A DNA stretch of 64,000 nt from Paenibacillus marchantiophytorum (GTDB taxonomy: Bacteria; Bacillota; Bacilli; Paenibacillales; NBRC-103111), in the NCBI RefSeq assembly GCF_014640555.1, contig NZ_BMHE01000004.1, forward strand, positions 216,997 to 280,996, in the 5' to 3' direction. The notes under the pieces were generated by a model. The model saw nothing but the letters and a program-made list of their open reading frames with translations, had not been told where the DNA came from and did no database searches. Numbering within the stretch: the first letter of the stretch is position 1; every line of letters starts with the position of its first letter. Below, piece after piece: positions 1-9,700 of this stretch. The position numbers were made by a program, and so were the translations under genes.

Positions 1-1094
1 CGCCTGTCGGGGACTATGGCCAAGGCGATCCGGTGTGGGCGCTATGGCCGATGTCGGCTGCTTGGCTGTGCCAGCACCTCTGGGAGCACTACGCGTTCAC
101 CCAAGATGAACGTTATCTGCGTGAGCAGGCTTATCCGATTATGAGAGAAGCGGTGCTTTTCTGTCTGGATTGGCTGCACCCTGACGACAACGGCCATCTA
201 GTCACATCGCCCTCCACCTCGCCGGAGCATAAGTTTGTAACTGCCGATGGGCAGATGGCAGCGGTCAGTCAGGCAACGACGATGGATATGTCGTTAATAT
301 GGGATTTGTTGACGAGCAGTATCGAGGCTTCGGCCATTTTGAACGTTGACGAGCCCCTTAGAGCTGAGATGGCAGCAGCGCGCGAGAAACTGAAGCCGAT
401 GGGAATCGGCGAGATCGGCCACCTTCAGGAATGGTCGAAGGATTGGGATGACGAGGATGTGCATCACCGCCATGTCTCGCACTTGTTCGGAATCTACCCT
501 GGCCGTCAATTGACGGAACTGGCAACGCCTGAGCTGTTTCTGGCAGCAAGAACCTCCTTGGAGCGGCGCGGTGATGACGGGACAGGCTGGAGTCTGGCTT
601 GGAAAATTTGTTTGTGGGCCCGTTTTCAGGACGGGAACCGAACGCTTGCGCTCATCTCCAATTTGCTGCAGTTGGTGAAGGAGAACGAGACGAACTATCA
701 TCACGGCGGGGTTTACGCCAACTTGTTCGATGCCCACCCTCCTTTTCAAATCGACGGCAACTTTGGATTTACCGCCGGCGTGGCGGAGATGCTGGTTCAA
801 TCTCATGCCGGCGAGATTTCACTGCTGCCCGCCTTGCCGGATGCATGGCCGACCGGCTTCGTGAAGGGCCTCCGAGCAAGAGGCGCGATGAGCGTTAGTC
901 TATCGTGGGCAGGGGGCGCTCTTCAAGAAGCGGAAATCGAAGCGCAATTCGGCGGCAGCTGCCGTATTCGCACGAAGGGAATTTCGCTCTCGGTCGAATC
1001 GGAAGGCACGAATGTACCTTACGAAGTTGTGATGGAGGGTATCATCCGCTTCGATACCGAGGCAGGTAAATTATATACGCTGCGCAGCGTGTAA
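1..1094 (+). CDS. GH95 alpha-L-fucosidase, C-terminal part (5' end outside window)
   Basis: The frame is already open at base 3, so this is the last ~364 codons of a longer gene. The GTG at 33 is internal, not a start. GH95 enzymes remove terminal alpha-1,2-L-fucose (some act on L-galactose) through an (alpha/alpha)6 barrel. The visible part holds the second half of that barrel: VWALWPMSAAWL, then SPSTSPEH, HRHVSHLFGIYPG, a GTGWSLAWK segment and FQIDGNFGFTAGVAEML, followed by the closing beta-sandwich. These are characteristic of GH95 C-terminal halves. The family usually has about 700-800 residues. No signal peptide can be assessed. It is the only glycosidase here on the plus strand and faces the minus-strand glycosidase array. 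Family call is firm; substrate is inferred. Confidence 0.88.
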   Translation, partial: PVGDYGQGDPVWALWPMSAAWLCQHLWEHYAFTQDERYLREQAYPIMREAVLFCLDWLHPDDNGHLVTSPSTSPEHKFVTADGQMAAVSQATTMDMSLIWDLLTSSIEASAILNVDEPLRAEMAAAREKLKPMGIGEIGHLQEWSKDWDDEDVHHRHVSHLFGIYPGRQLTELATPELFLAARTSLERRGDDGTGWSLAWKICLWARFQDGNRTLALISNLLQLVKENETNYHHGGVYANLFDAHPPFQIDGNFGFTAGVAEMLVQSHAGEISLLPALPDAWPTGFVKGLRARGAMSVSLSWAGGALQEAEIEAQFGGSCRIRTKGISLSVESEGTNVPYEVVMEGIIRFDTEAGKLYTLRSV

Positions 1095-1183
1095 GTTCTC
1101 ATCCTACAACGGCAATCCGGGATTCCATAAGAAAAACGGCTTCGCCGCCCTGATTAATCAGCCTCTTCTTAGCGGCAAAACCT

Positions 1184-1369
1184 AGTAAGGGAACTAGGGG
1201 ACGCTAATTAGGCAAAAAGTAGGGATGCGAGGGTAATAGAGGAACTACAGGGTCTTATTTCCATAAAAAGTATCAAAATTCCCATATAACAGCAAAATAG
1301 CGGACTGTAGTTCCCTCAACCTCCCGAAAATGACACTTTTGGCTAGAATAGCGGACTGTAGTTCCCTCC
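1184..1369. repeat. Foldback intergenic repeat: two inverted and two direct units
   Basis: The unit AATAGCGGACTGTAGTTCCCT occurs at 1296-1316 and again at 1347-1367, 51 nt apart. Two degenerate copies in the opposite orientation (core GGGAACTA at ~1190 and GGAACTACAG at 1241-1250) are also about 51 nt apart. The reverse complement of ~1286-1369 aligns without large gaps to ~1184-1268, so the region is a long imperfect inverted repeat with a short central spacer. This fits a small dispersed non-coding repeat. It fills the gap between the GH95 gene and the SLH remnant; I see no gene in 1095-1489. Confidence 0.7.
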
Positions 1370-1439
1370 CTCTGTTCGCACCGGGCGGCTAGAGTAACTC
1401 CGCGTTCACTTCAAAAGATATAAACTCTTATATGTAAAT

Positions 1440-1482
1440 AAATACTGTCCTACAGTCATCTCTTGACCATAGGACAGTATTT
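1440..1482 (-). terminator. Intrinsic terminator-like hairpin after the SLH remnant
   Basis: Perfect 13-bp arms AAATACTGTCCTA (1440-1452) and TAGGACAGTATTT (1470-1482) enclose a 17-nt loop. The hairpin lies just past the stop of the minus-strand SLH remnant. The following T-tract is weak (TTTATTTAC on the minus strand). Confidence 0.6.
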
Positions 1483-1489
1483 ATGTTTG

Positions 1490-1948
1490 TCATTTTATTT
1501 TCAGCATGCCCAAAATAAGGATTGTAGCTTCCGCTCTTGTTGCTTCATCGTTAGGCGCGAATTCATTATTGTCTCTGCCGTGAATAAGGCCAGCGGCATA
1601 AGCAGTTGCAACGTAAGGACGCGCCCATTGAGGCACCTGCTCTGAATCACTAAATAATAGTCCTTCATCCGATACAAGCTTAAGTCCAAGAGCTCGAACA
1701 ATCATAACTGCCATTTCAACACGGGTAACAGGCTGTTCCGGTCGGAAAGTACCATCCTCATAACCGTTGATAATACTGTTCTTCACAGCTTGATTCACAG
1801 CTTGATTGCTTACATCGGCATTGACAGTTAAGCTATTAACCCCAGGAGTAACCGTCACATTGGTTGGAGCATCCAGATATTTAACCGCTTGACGCATTTT
1901 CCGCAGTAACATATTTAACCAGAATATTCTTGTCTTTGGAACCAGCAC
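1490..1948 (-). pseudogene. Remnant of an SLH-domain protein
   Basis: The 152-codon frame contains the second half of one SLH domain (NGYEDGTFRPEQPVTRVEMA) and one nearly complete SLH domain (FSDSEQVPQWARPYVATAYA, then FAPNDEATRAEATILI), ending in the GMLKIK-type tail seen at the end of SLH proteins. There is no signal peptide, no third SLH domain and no convincing ribosome site at the 1948 start. The N-terminal ~50 residues match nothing I recognise. It appears to be the 3' stump of a surface protein like the four intact ones further along. Its sequence differs clearly from theirs, so it is not a recent copy of the same cassette. A functional short protein is possible but unlikely. Confidence 0.65.
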
Positions 1949-2008
1949 ACCCTCTGATTAATCAGAAACCCGCTGCGTAAGCTGAAAGACTAATCCAGAT
2001 CAAATCTT

Positions 2009-3622
2009 CTAGATCTTCTCCGGTGTTGACAAATTTTTATACTTGATAGGAGACTCTCCGACGTTCTTTTTGAATACTTTACTAAAATAATATTCATCCG
2101 AGTAACCTACTTCTCGCGCGATTTCAGCGATTTTCAAATCCGTCGTTTTTAATAAGAACTTTGCTTGACTGATCCTAACTTCCGTCATGTATTCAATTAA
2201 ATTTTGGCCTGTCTCTTTTTTATAAAGATTGCTTAAATAAGCTGTAGACAACTGCAAATATTCGGCAATCCTTTCCAAGGAAAGGTCTTCTTTGTAATGC
2301 TTATTGATAAATTGTTTGGTTGTAAACACCCGCATATTCTCATTGTTATCTATCAACTGCTCAGTAAAACGCTGCTTGAGATGATGAATCCATTCGATGA
2401 AATCAACCTTTAAATTCATTGTATTTATATCTGTGTACATCTCTTTATTTACGATATTTTTGCCTGTTAGTTTGAATTTTTCCATAAAGGTCTGAAATAA
2501 ATAATAAATGGAATAGCACAAACCAGTTAATAATTCCTTCGTTAGGTTATTGGATTGATGCATTTTCTGTATGAATAAATCTAAAGCATCCTTAATCGCC
2601 TTAATGTCTCCATCCAGCAGTGCGAATTCAACCTTTCTCATTTCTGCCGAAATATCCTCGTTTTCTTGTATCGACATTCGTTTCATATCACAATAATAAA
2701 TATCGCTCCCTCTCGGTAAGATAAATTTATAGTTAATTGCTTCTTTCGCTTCATTGAAGGCTTGCTTAATGTATATATAATTGGGGTGGTCATTGCTAAT
2801 CCCCATGCAAACAGATGCGTTCAAATATTTTCGCAATGAAGTCCTCATATTGGTTGTCAGCTCATGCAGCCTTTCGCCGCTATCCTCCCTCTCGTTTTTC
2901 TTGAACGTGAAAATAGCGACAAATTGTTTGGGATGAATACTGGCCACATGCCCGTACGCATAACTGGATAAAACCTCCTCTAAGATGTTGAGAATAGAAT
3001 AATCAAGCAAATGAGGCGCTTCCCCATATTTATCATAAATAGTCAAATCATCGACCTCGACGATCAAACAACTCAGGTTTTTTTCCAAGAAATTCAAATT
3101 AAGCCTATTTACTTGCTGCAACATTTCAGCGCTATTCTGAATAACACCTAAAAGCATATCTTTGAAAAACTTTTCTTTATGCAGAGCTGTATGTATAATT
3201 GGATATTCTTGTGCAATAGCCGCATTCCCAATCCTATCTTTTGCAGCTGCTATTGAAAGACTTAACTCTTTCATAATCTGAATCAATTGCACGGGCTCCA
3301 ACTCAAGTTTCAACATATAATCTTCCGCCCCATGCTTCATGGCTTCCTTGACATAAACCAAGTCATCATACGCGCTTAATACGATAAATTTCGCCGGATG
3401 ATTCTCTTGCCTTAATTGCTTAATTAATTCAATCCCCGTCATCACAGGCATTTTAATATCTGTCAAAATAATATCAGGTGAATAGGCTCTGGCCATCTCT
3501 AATGCTTTTTTCCCATTTTCCGCTTCACCCACAAGCTCGAATCCCAATTCTTCCCATGGGAGAATCGTTTTAATCCCTATCCTGACAAGCGCTTCATCAT
3601 CAACGATTAATATTTTCAGCAT
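2009..3622 (-). CDS. YesN-type response regulator (receiver + AraC HTH)
   Basis: This cytoplasmic transcription regulator is phosphorylated by the kinase encoded just upstream. Residues 1-120 form a CheY-like receiver: VDDEA acidic pocket, ILTDIKMP with the phosphoacceptor Asp near residue 55, and LSAYDD. A middle region of ~300 residues is typical of YesN proteins. The last ~100 residues are two AraC helix-turn-helices (LSLERIAEYLQLSTAYLSNL and KIAEIAREVGYSDEYYFSKV, ending FKKNVGESPIKYK). I start at the ATG at 3622 (537 residues) because AGGTGG lies 8-13 nt upstream; a TTG at 3646 would add eight residues and lacks a site. It begins 27 nt after the kinase stop, so the two form an operon. The natural target is the adjacent glycosidase array, but no operator can be read from the sequence. 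Confidence 0.88.
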   Translation of the reverse strand: MLKILIVDDEALVRIGIKTILPWEELGFELVGEAENGKKALEMARAYSPDIILTDIKMPVMTGIELIKQLRQENHPAKFIVLSAYDDLVYVKEAMKHGAEDYMLKLELEPVQLIQIMKELSLSIAAAKDRIGNAAIAQEYPIIHTALHKEKFFKDMLLGVIQNSAEMLQQVNRLNLNFLEKNLSCLIVEVDDLTIYDKYGEAPHLLDYSILNILEEVLSSYAYGHVASIHPKQFVAIFTFKKNEREDSGERLHELTTNMRTSLRKYLNASVCMGISNDHPNYIYIKQAFNEAKEAINYKFILPRGSDIYYCDMKRMSIQENEDISAEMRKVEFALLDGDIKAIKDALDLFIQKMHQSNNLTKELLTGLCYSIYYLFQTFMEKFKLTGKNIVNKEMYTDINTMNLKVDFIEWIHHLKQRFTEQLIDNNENMRVFTTKQFINKHYKEDLSLERIAEYLQLSTAYLSNLYKKETGQNLIEYMTEVRISQAKFLLKTTDLKIAEIAREVGYSDEYYFSKVFKKNVGESPIKYKNLSTPEKI

Positions 3623-3649
3623 CTTTTTCACCACCTGCTTATGCAAAGA

Positions 3650-5434
3650 TTATTCAATGATATCCAGCGGAAGAACGATATGAACTTTCGTATAAACACC
3701 TAATTGACTATCAATCTGAATGCCATATAGGGCGCCGCAGATCATTTTGATGCGAAGGTTTACATTATGTACACCAATTCCGCCCAAGGAATCTTCCACT
3801 CTGAAACTACTCCCCAATATTCGGGATATCTGATAAGCCGACATTCCTACCCCGCTGTCTTCAACTGTTATTTGGAGTGTAGCATAATCAGTAAATATCT
3901 TAATTCTAATAAAACCAGGCTCTTCCCGCGGTTCAATCCCATGGAATATGGCGTTCTCCACGATCGGCTGTAAAATGAATTTGACACACTTCTTATGAAG
4001 CAGTTGTTCATCTATTTCATACAAAACCTGAAATTTCTCACGATATCGCGTTTGTTGAATATAAATATAATCCTTGATCATGCTCAATTCTTCACTTACT
4101 GTAGTCAGCGAGCTTTGCTCTTTAAATGTATTCTTCAATAATCTACCCAGGGCATCTACAACCTCTTTAATGCCATCTGACTTTTGAATGATAGCCATCC
4201 ATCTGATTGTATTCAAGGTATTGTATAGAAAGTGAGGTGTGATTTGTCCTTGCAGCGCCTTGATTTCCGCTTTTCTTTTCATAGCTTCTTCCTCTACTGC
4301 TTGGCTAAAAAGCGAATTAATGCGCTCAATCATGTAATTAAAGTTGACACTAAGCAAACCAATCTCATCGGTATTGGAAATATTGGATTTCACCAGCAGA
4401 TTGGAGCCTTTCACATCTTTCATTGTTAACGTTAATTTTTTGATAGGTTTTACAATCCCCGCTGAAATAAAAAACCAAAGCACTCCTGAGAACAGCAAGG
4501 AAAGAATACATACCGCGGTAGTGATTTTAAATACAACTTTATTATCCTTCGTTAATAGTTCGAGAGGAACCATTTGCACGATTTTCCAGCCATACTTATC
4601 CAAATCATAATTAGATACCAAATAGGATTTCCCGTTTTTCTTGATCTCGAAGTTCGAAAAATTCTTTTCTTTAGGCAGAATAATGCCGTCCGACTCAAGA
4701 CTCTGGGCGAGCTTCTCTTGCGGGTAAACAATTTTCCCAAGCTGATCGACGACATACAATTGACTTTGTGTATCGGGGGATGCCTTGCTTAATATATCCG
4801 TAAAAACATTCGTATTTAAACTCAAATATAAGCTTCCAATGTTCCTGTTGTTAAAATCCCTAATCAATCTGGCGAGTGAAAATACCTGTTTAAACTGAGT
4901 CATTCTTGACTTATTATCATTGTCATGCACGCCAATCCAAAGCACGTTCCCGCCTAGATCCTCCGATTGTTTATACCAATTCGAAGCTAGCAGCTGTTTC
5001 GTATCAATAGCGTAAGCATCACTCCCATTCCCATATCTAAAATCACTTCCGTTCATGCCAAAAATAAAAAGAGAAGTGACGTATTTATAATAATTGGAAT
5101 AAAACGCTAAATTATTCATAACCTGATCCACTTTCTTATAATTAGCATAGTAGTCCAATGGATTGGTATTATCCGCACTAATAGCCTGCTGAATATCTTC
5201 GTTAATAAAGATTAATTCGGTTATTTTTTCGATTTCCGATAAATCCTTTTCAATAGAACTTCCAATATATAAGAGGTTTTCGTGAAAGGAATCGCTTACT
5301 TTCTCTTTTAGTATTTTCACGGATATGAAGTATGAGCTTATGCTGATAGATGAGGTAGGTATAATCATGACGAACAGGAATGAGATCATTATTTTATTGA
5401 AAATACTCTTTTTGAAAAAGCGAATTGGATTCAC
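3650..5434 (-). CDS. YesM-type sensor histidine kinase
   Basis: Membrane sensor kinase of the HPK7/YesM group, 594 residues. A first transmembrane helix lies at ~13-35 (MISFLFVMIIPTSSISISSY). An extracellular sensor region follows at ~36-295, then a second helix at ~300-325 (LSLLFSGVLWFFISAGIV) and a HAMP linker. The dimerisation/phosphoacceptor motif is QITPHFLYNTLNTIRW (His near residue 400), followed by a HATPase domain with VEDSGVGMS and GGIGVHNVNLRI. The start is GTG at 5434, with GGAGGGTGGA directly upstream. The gene is followed by its response regulator after 27 nt. In this group the ligand is usually a sugar or oligosaccharide, or a transporter-bound form; that is family knowledge and the ligand here is unknown. 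Confidence 0.88.
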   Translation of the reverse strand: MNPIRFFKKSIFNKIMISFLFVMIIPTSSISISSYFISVKILKEKVSDSFHENLLYIGSSIEKDLSEIEKITELIFINEDIQQAISADNTNPLDYYANYKKVDQVMNNLAFYSNYYKYVTSLFIFGMNGSDFRYGNGSDAYAIDTKQLLASNWYKQSEDLGGNVLWIGVHDNDNKSRMTQFKQVFSLARLIRDFNNRNIGSLYLSLNTNVFTDILSKASPDTQSQLYVVDQLGKIVYPQEKLAQSLESDGIILPKEKNFSNFEIKKNGKSYLVSNYDLDKYGWKIVQMVPLELLTKDNKVVFKITTAVCILSLLFSGVLWFFISAGIVKPIKKLTLTMKDVKGSNLLVKSNISNTDEIGLLSVNFNYMIERINSLFSQAVEEEAMKRKAEIKALQGQITPHFLYNTLNTIRWMAIIQKSDGIKEVVDALGRLLKNTFKEQSSLTTVSEELSMIKDYIYIQQTRYREKFQVLYEIDEQLLHKKCVKFILQPIVENAIFHGIEPREEPGFIRIKIFTDYATLQITVEDSGVGMSAYQISRILGSSFRVEDSLGGIGVHNVNLRIKMICGALYGIQIDSQLGVYTKVHIVLPLDIIE

Positions 5435-5458
5435 TCCACCCTCCCCTTACCAAAAACG

Positions 5459-5491
5459 GTGCTAAACTCAACAAATCGTTGAGCCTAGCAC
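5459..5491 (-). terminator. Intrinsic terminator of the GH95-like SLH gene
   Basis: Arms GTGCTAAACTCAAC and GTTGAGCCTAGCAC pair at 12 of 14 positions around a 5-nt loop. On the minus strand the stem is followed by CGTTTTTGG. It sits 16 nt past the stop codon of the 5508-11540 gene and separates it from the kinase gene. Confidence 0.75.
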
Positions 5492-5507
5492 ATGTTTCAA
5501 AGCTTAT

Positions 5508-6760
5508 TTAATTTATTAATTTCAAATATTGCATCGCTTGTTTGATCAGCACGGCAGCCTCTGCTCGAGTGGCTGCATCTTGCGGTGCGAAGGTTGTTGC
5601 TGTTTTCCCATGAACCAAACCTTTGCTGAAGGCTTCTGCTACCGCGCTGCGGGCATAGTCTGACAGCTGATCTCGATCGGCAAATCGGGTATTCGCCGCA
5701 GCTTCCTGTTGCGATTCTCCCTGAACAAGCTGGACAGCTTTCATCATCATGACGACCATTTGCTCTCTCGTAATGAGCTGATCCGGGTTGAATCGGCCCT
5801 CGCCCACACCTTGAACCAAGCCGTACTTCGCGGCTGTACCTACTTCTGAGGCATACCACTGCGTGGCAGCTACATCTGTAAATACGGATGGCGTCGACTC
5901 TGCCTGCAAGCCAAGTCCTCTAACGAGAAGCGCTGCAAACTGAGCCCGAGTCACTTGCATTTCCGGTGTATACGTAAGGTCCGTTGTTCCGTCGATCACC
6001 ATTTTGGAAGCTAGGGTCTCGACATCTTTCTGTGCCCAGTGTCCGTTCATATCGGCAAATGTTTTCTTGTTTTGAACGATCGCATACAGGCTGTTCGTAT
6101 TACGGGTTATGGTTGCTTCTGTCTTGCCGTTCTTCACAGTGAACACCGATGGCACAAATTTAAGTTCTCCTGTTGCTGGATCGTAAACGACCGCAGTCGC
6201 AATCGAAGCATCTTGAATAGCTCCGTCAACATTCATCACGCGTGTGATGAAACGGTTGCCAAAGTTCGCAATCTCAACTTCTTGGTCCTTGGCTTTCAGA
6301 ATTACTTTGTAATCGATCATATCGCTTACGCGTTTCATACCTTCCTTAGCGATGGATTGATCAAATTGCTGTTCTTGCTGCGATTTCGCTTCATCCATGC
6401 GAATGATTAACGTCGCGCCTTCGGCATTTGCCAAACTCGCAACATCCTCACGGTTCAAAATGGACAGCGGCAGGTTATAAGAACCAAGATGGCTACTTAG
6501 GGTCAGAACCGTTTCTTTATTTTCTTTCATCCTGTTGTACAAAATATCCAGCGGCAGCTCTGCGGCATTCTTTCCATACTCTCCAGGTATCTCGAAATTA
6601 AGGATAGAGCTACCCGCAGCTTTAAGATCTGCTAATTTCTGCGAGAGTCGTTCGCGATTGATAATTGCCGTTATCGCTGTTTGACTTTCTTGAACAGGCT
6701 CGATCCTAAGTTCCGTATCCTTGGGTACGTACTTAGTTGGATCTTCTTTCACTGGCGGTG
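5508..6760 (-). repeat. Shared SLH cassette, copy A
   Basis: The last 1253 bp encode a ~220-residue module (from [15 protein letters not shown]) plus three SLH domains ending MQYLKLIN. The same 1253-bp unit ends the three following giant genes (12670-13922, 18047-19299, 23430-24682). Long stretches are near identical at DNA level, so these are direct repeats able to recombine. Confidence 0.9.
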
Positions 6761-9700
6761 TAGTTGGATTGCCAGAACTCGAACTAGAACCAGTGCCAGG
6801 GTTGGAAGTGCTATTTTGTCCGCTGATTGTTATCATGATTTCCCCGCGAACCCCTGAACCGTCGGTTGCCGCTGCAACGACTTTCACATTTCCATCCTTC
6901 ACGGCCTTGAGCAAGCCGGTTTGATCGATAATCGCTTTATCCGTCGCAGCGCCATTCGCTTCATAGACAGCCCAAGTCACCGACGTATTCGTCGCGTTAA
7001 TCGGCAGCACTGCTGCGCTTAATGAAAGGCTTCCGCCCTTCACGGCAATAACCGTCGACGCGCTTGTGATGTTAATCGACGCCACTTTCACAGGATCAGT
7101 ACCTGGATCAATAATATCCGTTTGACCGCTTAGGGTAATACCTTTTACCCCATGAACACCGGAACCATCCGCTGCCGTTGCGACTACTTTCACGACGCCG
7201 TCTTTGACAGCTGTCAACCGACCGGTTGCGCCAATTGTCGCTTTATCCGTTGCTGTCGTGCCATCATTTTCGTAGACAGCCCATGTTACAGACTTGTTCG
7301 TCGCATTCGCAGGAAGAACTGCAGCATCCAATTGAAGCGTGCCTCCCTTGGCGCCGATACTTGCCGATGCGCTAGAGATCGTGATCAATTGCACCTTAAT
7401 CGGAATATCTTCCACAATTGGACTAGCAAATACATTGATTTCCGCAGCCGTCGCCCACCCGCCGTTGCCCGATGTCACTTCGACCTTGACATACGATGCA
7501 TCGGTTGGAGTGAAGGTTACGGTTTTCTCGGCAGCGTCGTTTGCCCAGCTTCCAGTCGCAACCTTGGTAAAGGTCGTTCCATCCGTACTTGCATACATAT
7601 TGTAGCCGGTAATATTACCGTTGCCGCCTTCTGGCCTTGGCAATACCGTAACTTTATTAATCTTGTTGTAGGTTCCTCCAAGGTTTAACGTAATCGATTG
7701 CGGCAGCACGTCGGATTGATTCCATTTCGTATGCCAGATCGTCTGCGGGTCGCCGTCAATCGCATTGGAGGCCACATCTTTTCCCGATTCCTCGCTTGTC
7801 GCTGTAGCTGTCATTTGCGACTGAGGTACTTTATTTACAGTAACTTTAATGCTAGTTAACAAGGATACACCATTCGGATTCTCAATACCGTTAGGCAAAG
7901 TTACACTACCGCCTACTGTAAATGTCTGGTGATTTTTAAGCGTTGGATCGTAGCTTGCGTTGGTTAAATCCCAAACGACAACTGCTTGCGCTTGTGTTTG
8001 GTTCGTCACTATTTCAACCGTAGAAGGCAACCCTAACGCTGCTGCCGTCTTTGCCGTGCCCATCTTAATGTCAGTGACTGCTGTAGATGGTGTAATACTT
8101 TCAAGCGTCACTTGGCGCACTCCACCTGTTTGCTTCAAAACATAGGAGGAATTTGCTTTGGTAGGCACCGTGTAGATCTCACCTGAATGATTCGTACTCT
8201 TCGTTGCTTCAATCCTTACCCCATCTTCATAGACCTCTACCTCTTTTCCCGGCCACGGGTTCATAACGGAGAGATCTTTTCCTTTTTCACTGGTGATGTC
8301 AACATATTGAACCTCTTGCGTTGCTCCTTTGTATTCCGATGAAACAAGAAATGCGCCTTTCTCCCTAAGCCTTACAAATTTAGCATCCTTGTTTTGCACC
8401 CAATCAGGAAAAACTTTGATCACATAGTTATCACTTTGCAACAACAGGTTATTAAAGGCTTCCGTCGCCCCCGCCTTCTCGATGCCGTGATTATTATCAG
8501 GTATTCTGAAATTCTGAGCTATGGCTGGATAGGTTTGCTGCAAAAAGTAATCGATTATACTTTGCGCAGGATACCCTACTCTAGCAGCCTGTGTATACGC
8601 TTTTGGCGTATTGTTGATTTGTCCAAATGTATGGGCTTTCTGTGTTAACGTATTCCTTGCAATTTGCAGCTTCTGAGGATCAGAATTAAATCCAAGTCTT
8701 TCCCCAGGATGAATAAATTCAAGTTCAACATTGCCGCTATTCGGCCAGAAATCCCCGTTATCTGCCAAAGCATATACGGTCTGTCCATTCCTTTGCATGG
8801 TTGGGGTCTCGGCCATATGATCACGTATATCTTTCCACAGATCAGCTCTTTGCTGTGATACCCCCAATTGATTCTCACCCAGAACAGCCACAGCTTCTGT
8901 AAGCATATTAAATACATTCCAAGCAAGACCTGATGTTACGCCTGAATTTTTAGCAAACGTATACTCATGATAGCCATCATAGGCGATGTAGCGGTATCCG
9001 CCTTGCCCATCGTCTTCTTTTTCTAACCACGATTCGTAAAATTTAGCTACTTTTTCAAGGTACGGAACCAACTTTTCTTTCAAAAATTGCTCATTCTGCG
9101 TATATCTGTAGTAAGAAATGAACTGTGTTGCGCCATACGCAGCATCAATGGTTTGACCGATATAGCTTGGGCCTTCAGGAGCGCTTCCCCAAGGTCCGAT
9201 GCTTACCGGATACAACAGGGCTCCGTCTATCCCGGAGGCTAAACCCCTGTTCTGGATATACTGCCAAGCTTCTGGTGGAGCATGGTTCGCAATTAATGTC
9301 ATTTCTTCTCGCGCTCTTCTTTCGCCTTCAGGCATGAAATCCCAAAGGGCATCAACCATTGGCAGGCCTTGATCGGGTCTATTGCTCGAATAGGAACCGT
9401 AAACAGGGCCAAAAAAATTATAATTCAAATGGTAATCACCTGACCAAAGAGGATCGTCTGTCGTTCTCCAAATCCCGTACAAGCCGGGAGCTAACTTACC
9501 TTCCCTCACAGTTGACCCTAAAATGTACTGAGATCCATAATAGTATCTCTCGATCTTGGATAAGTTCGCATCCGTATTATCAAGGTTGATGTACGATTTT
9601 AACCAGTAACTTTTCCACCAATCCAAGTGTCGATCATGGAGCGCGGCAATATCTCCTGCACTGTTGTATTGGCCAAGCTGATCCTTCGCCTGATGAAGCG

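Noticed and set aside
1184..1369. CRISPR-like regular repeats
   Set aside because: Only four degenerate units, in opposite orientations, with related spacers and no cas genes; it is a foldback repeat instead.
7152..7688. Plus-strand frame inside the first giant glycosidase
   Set aside because: A shadow of the Big_2/discoidin region; Cys/Arg-rich low-quality translation and no ribosome site.
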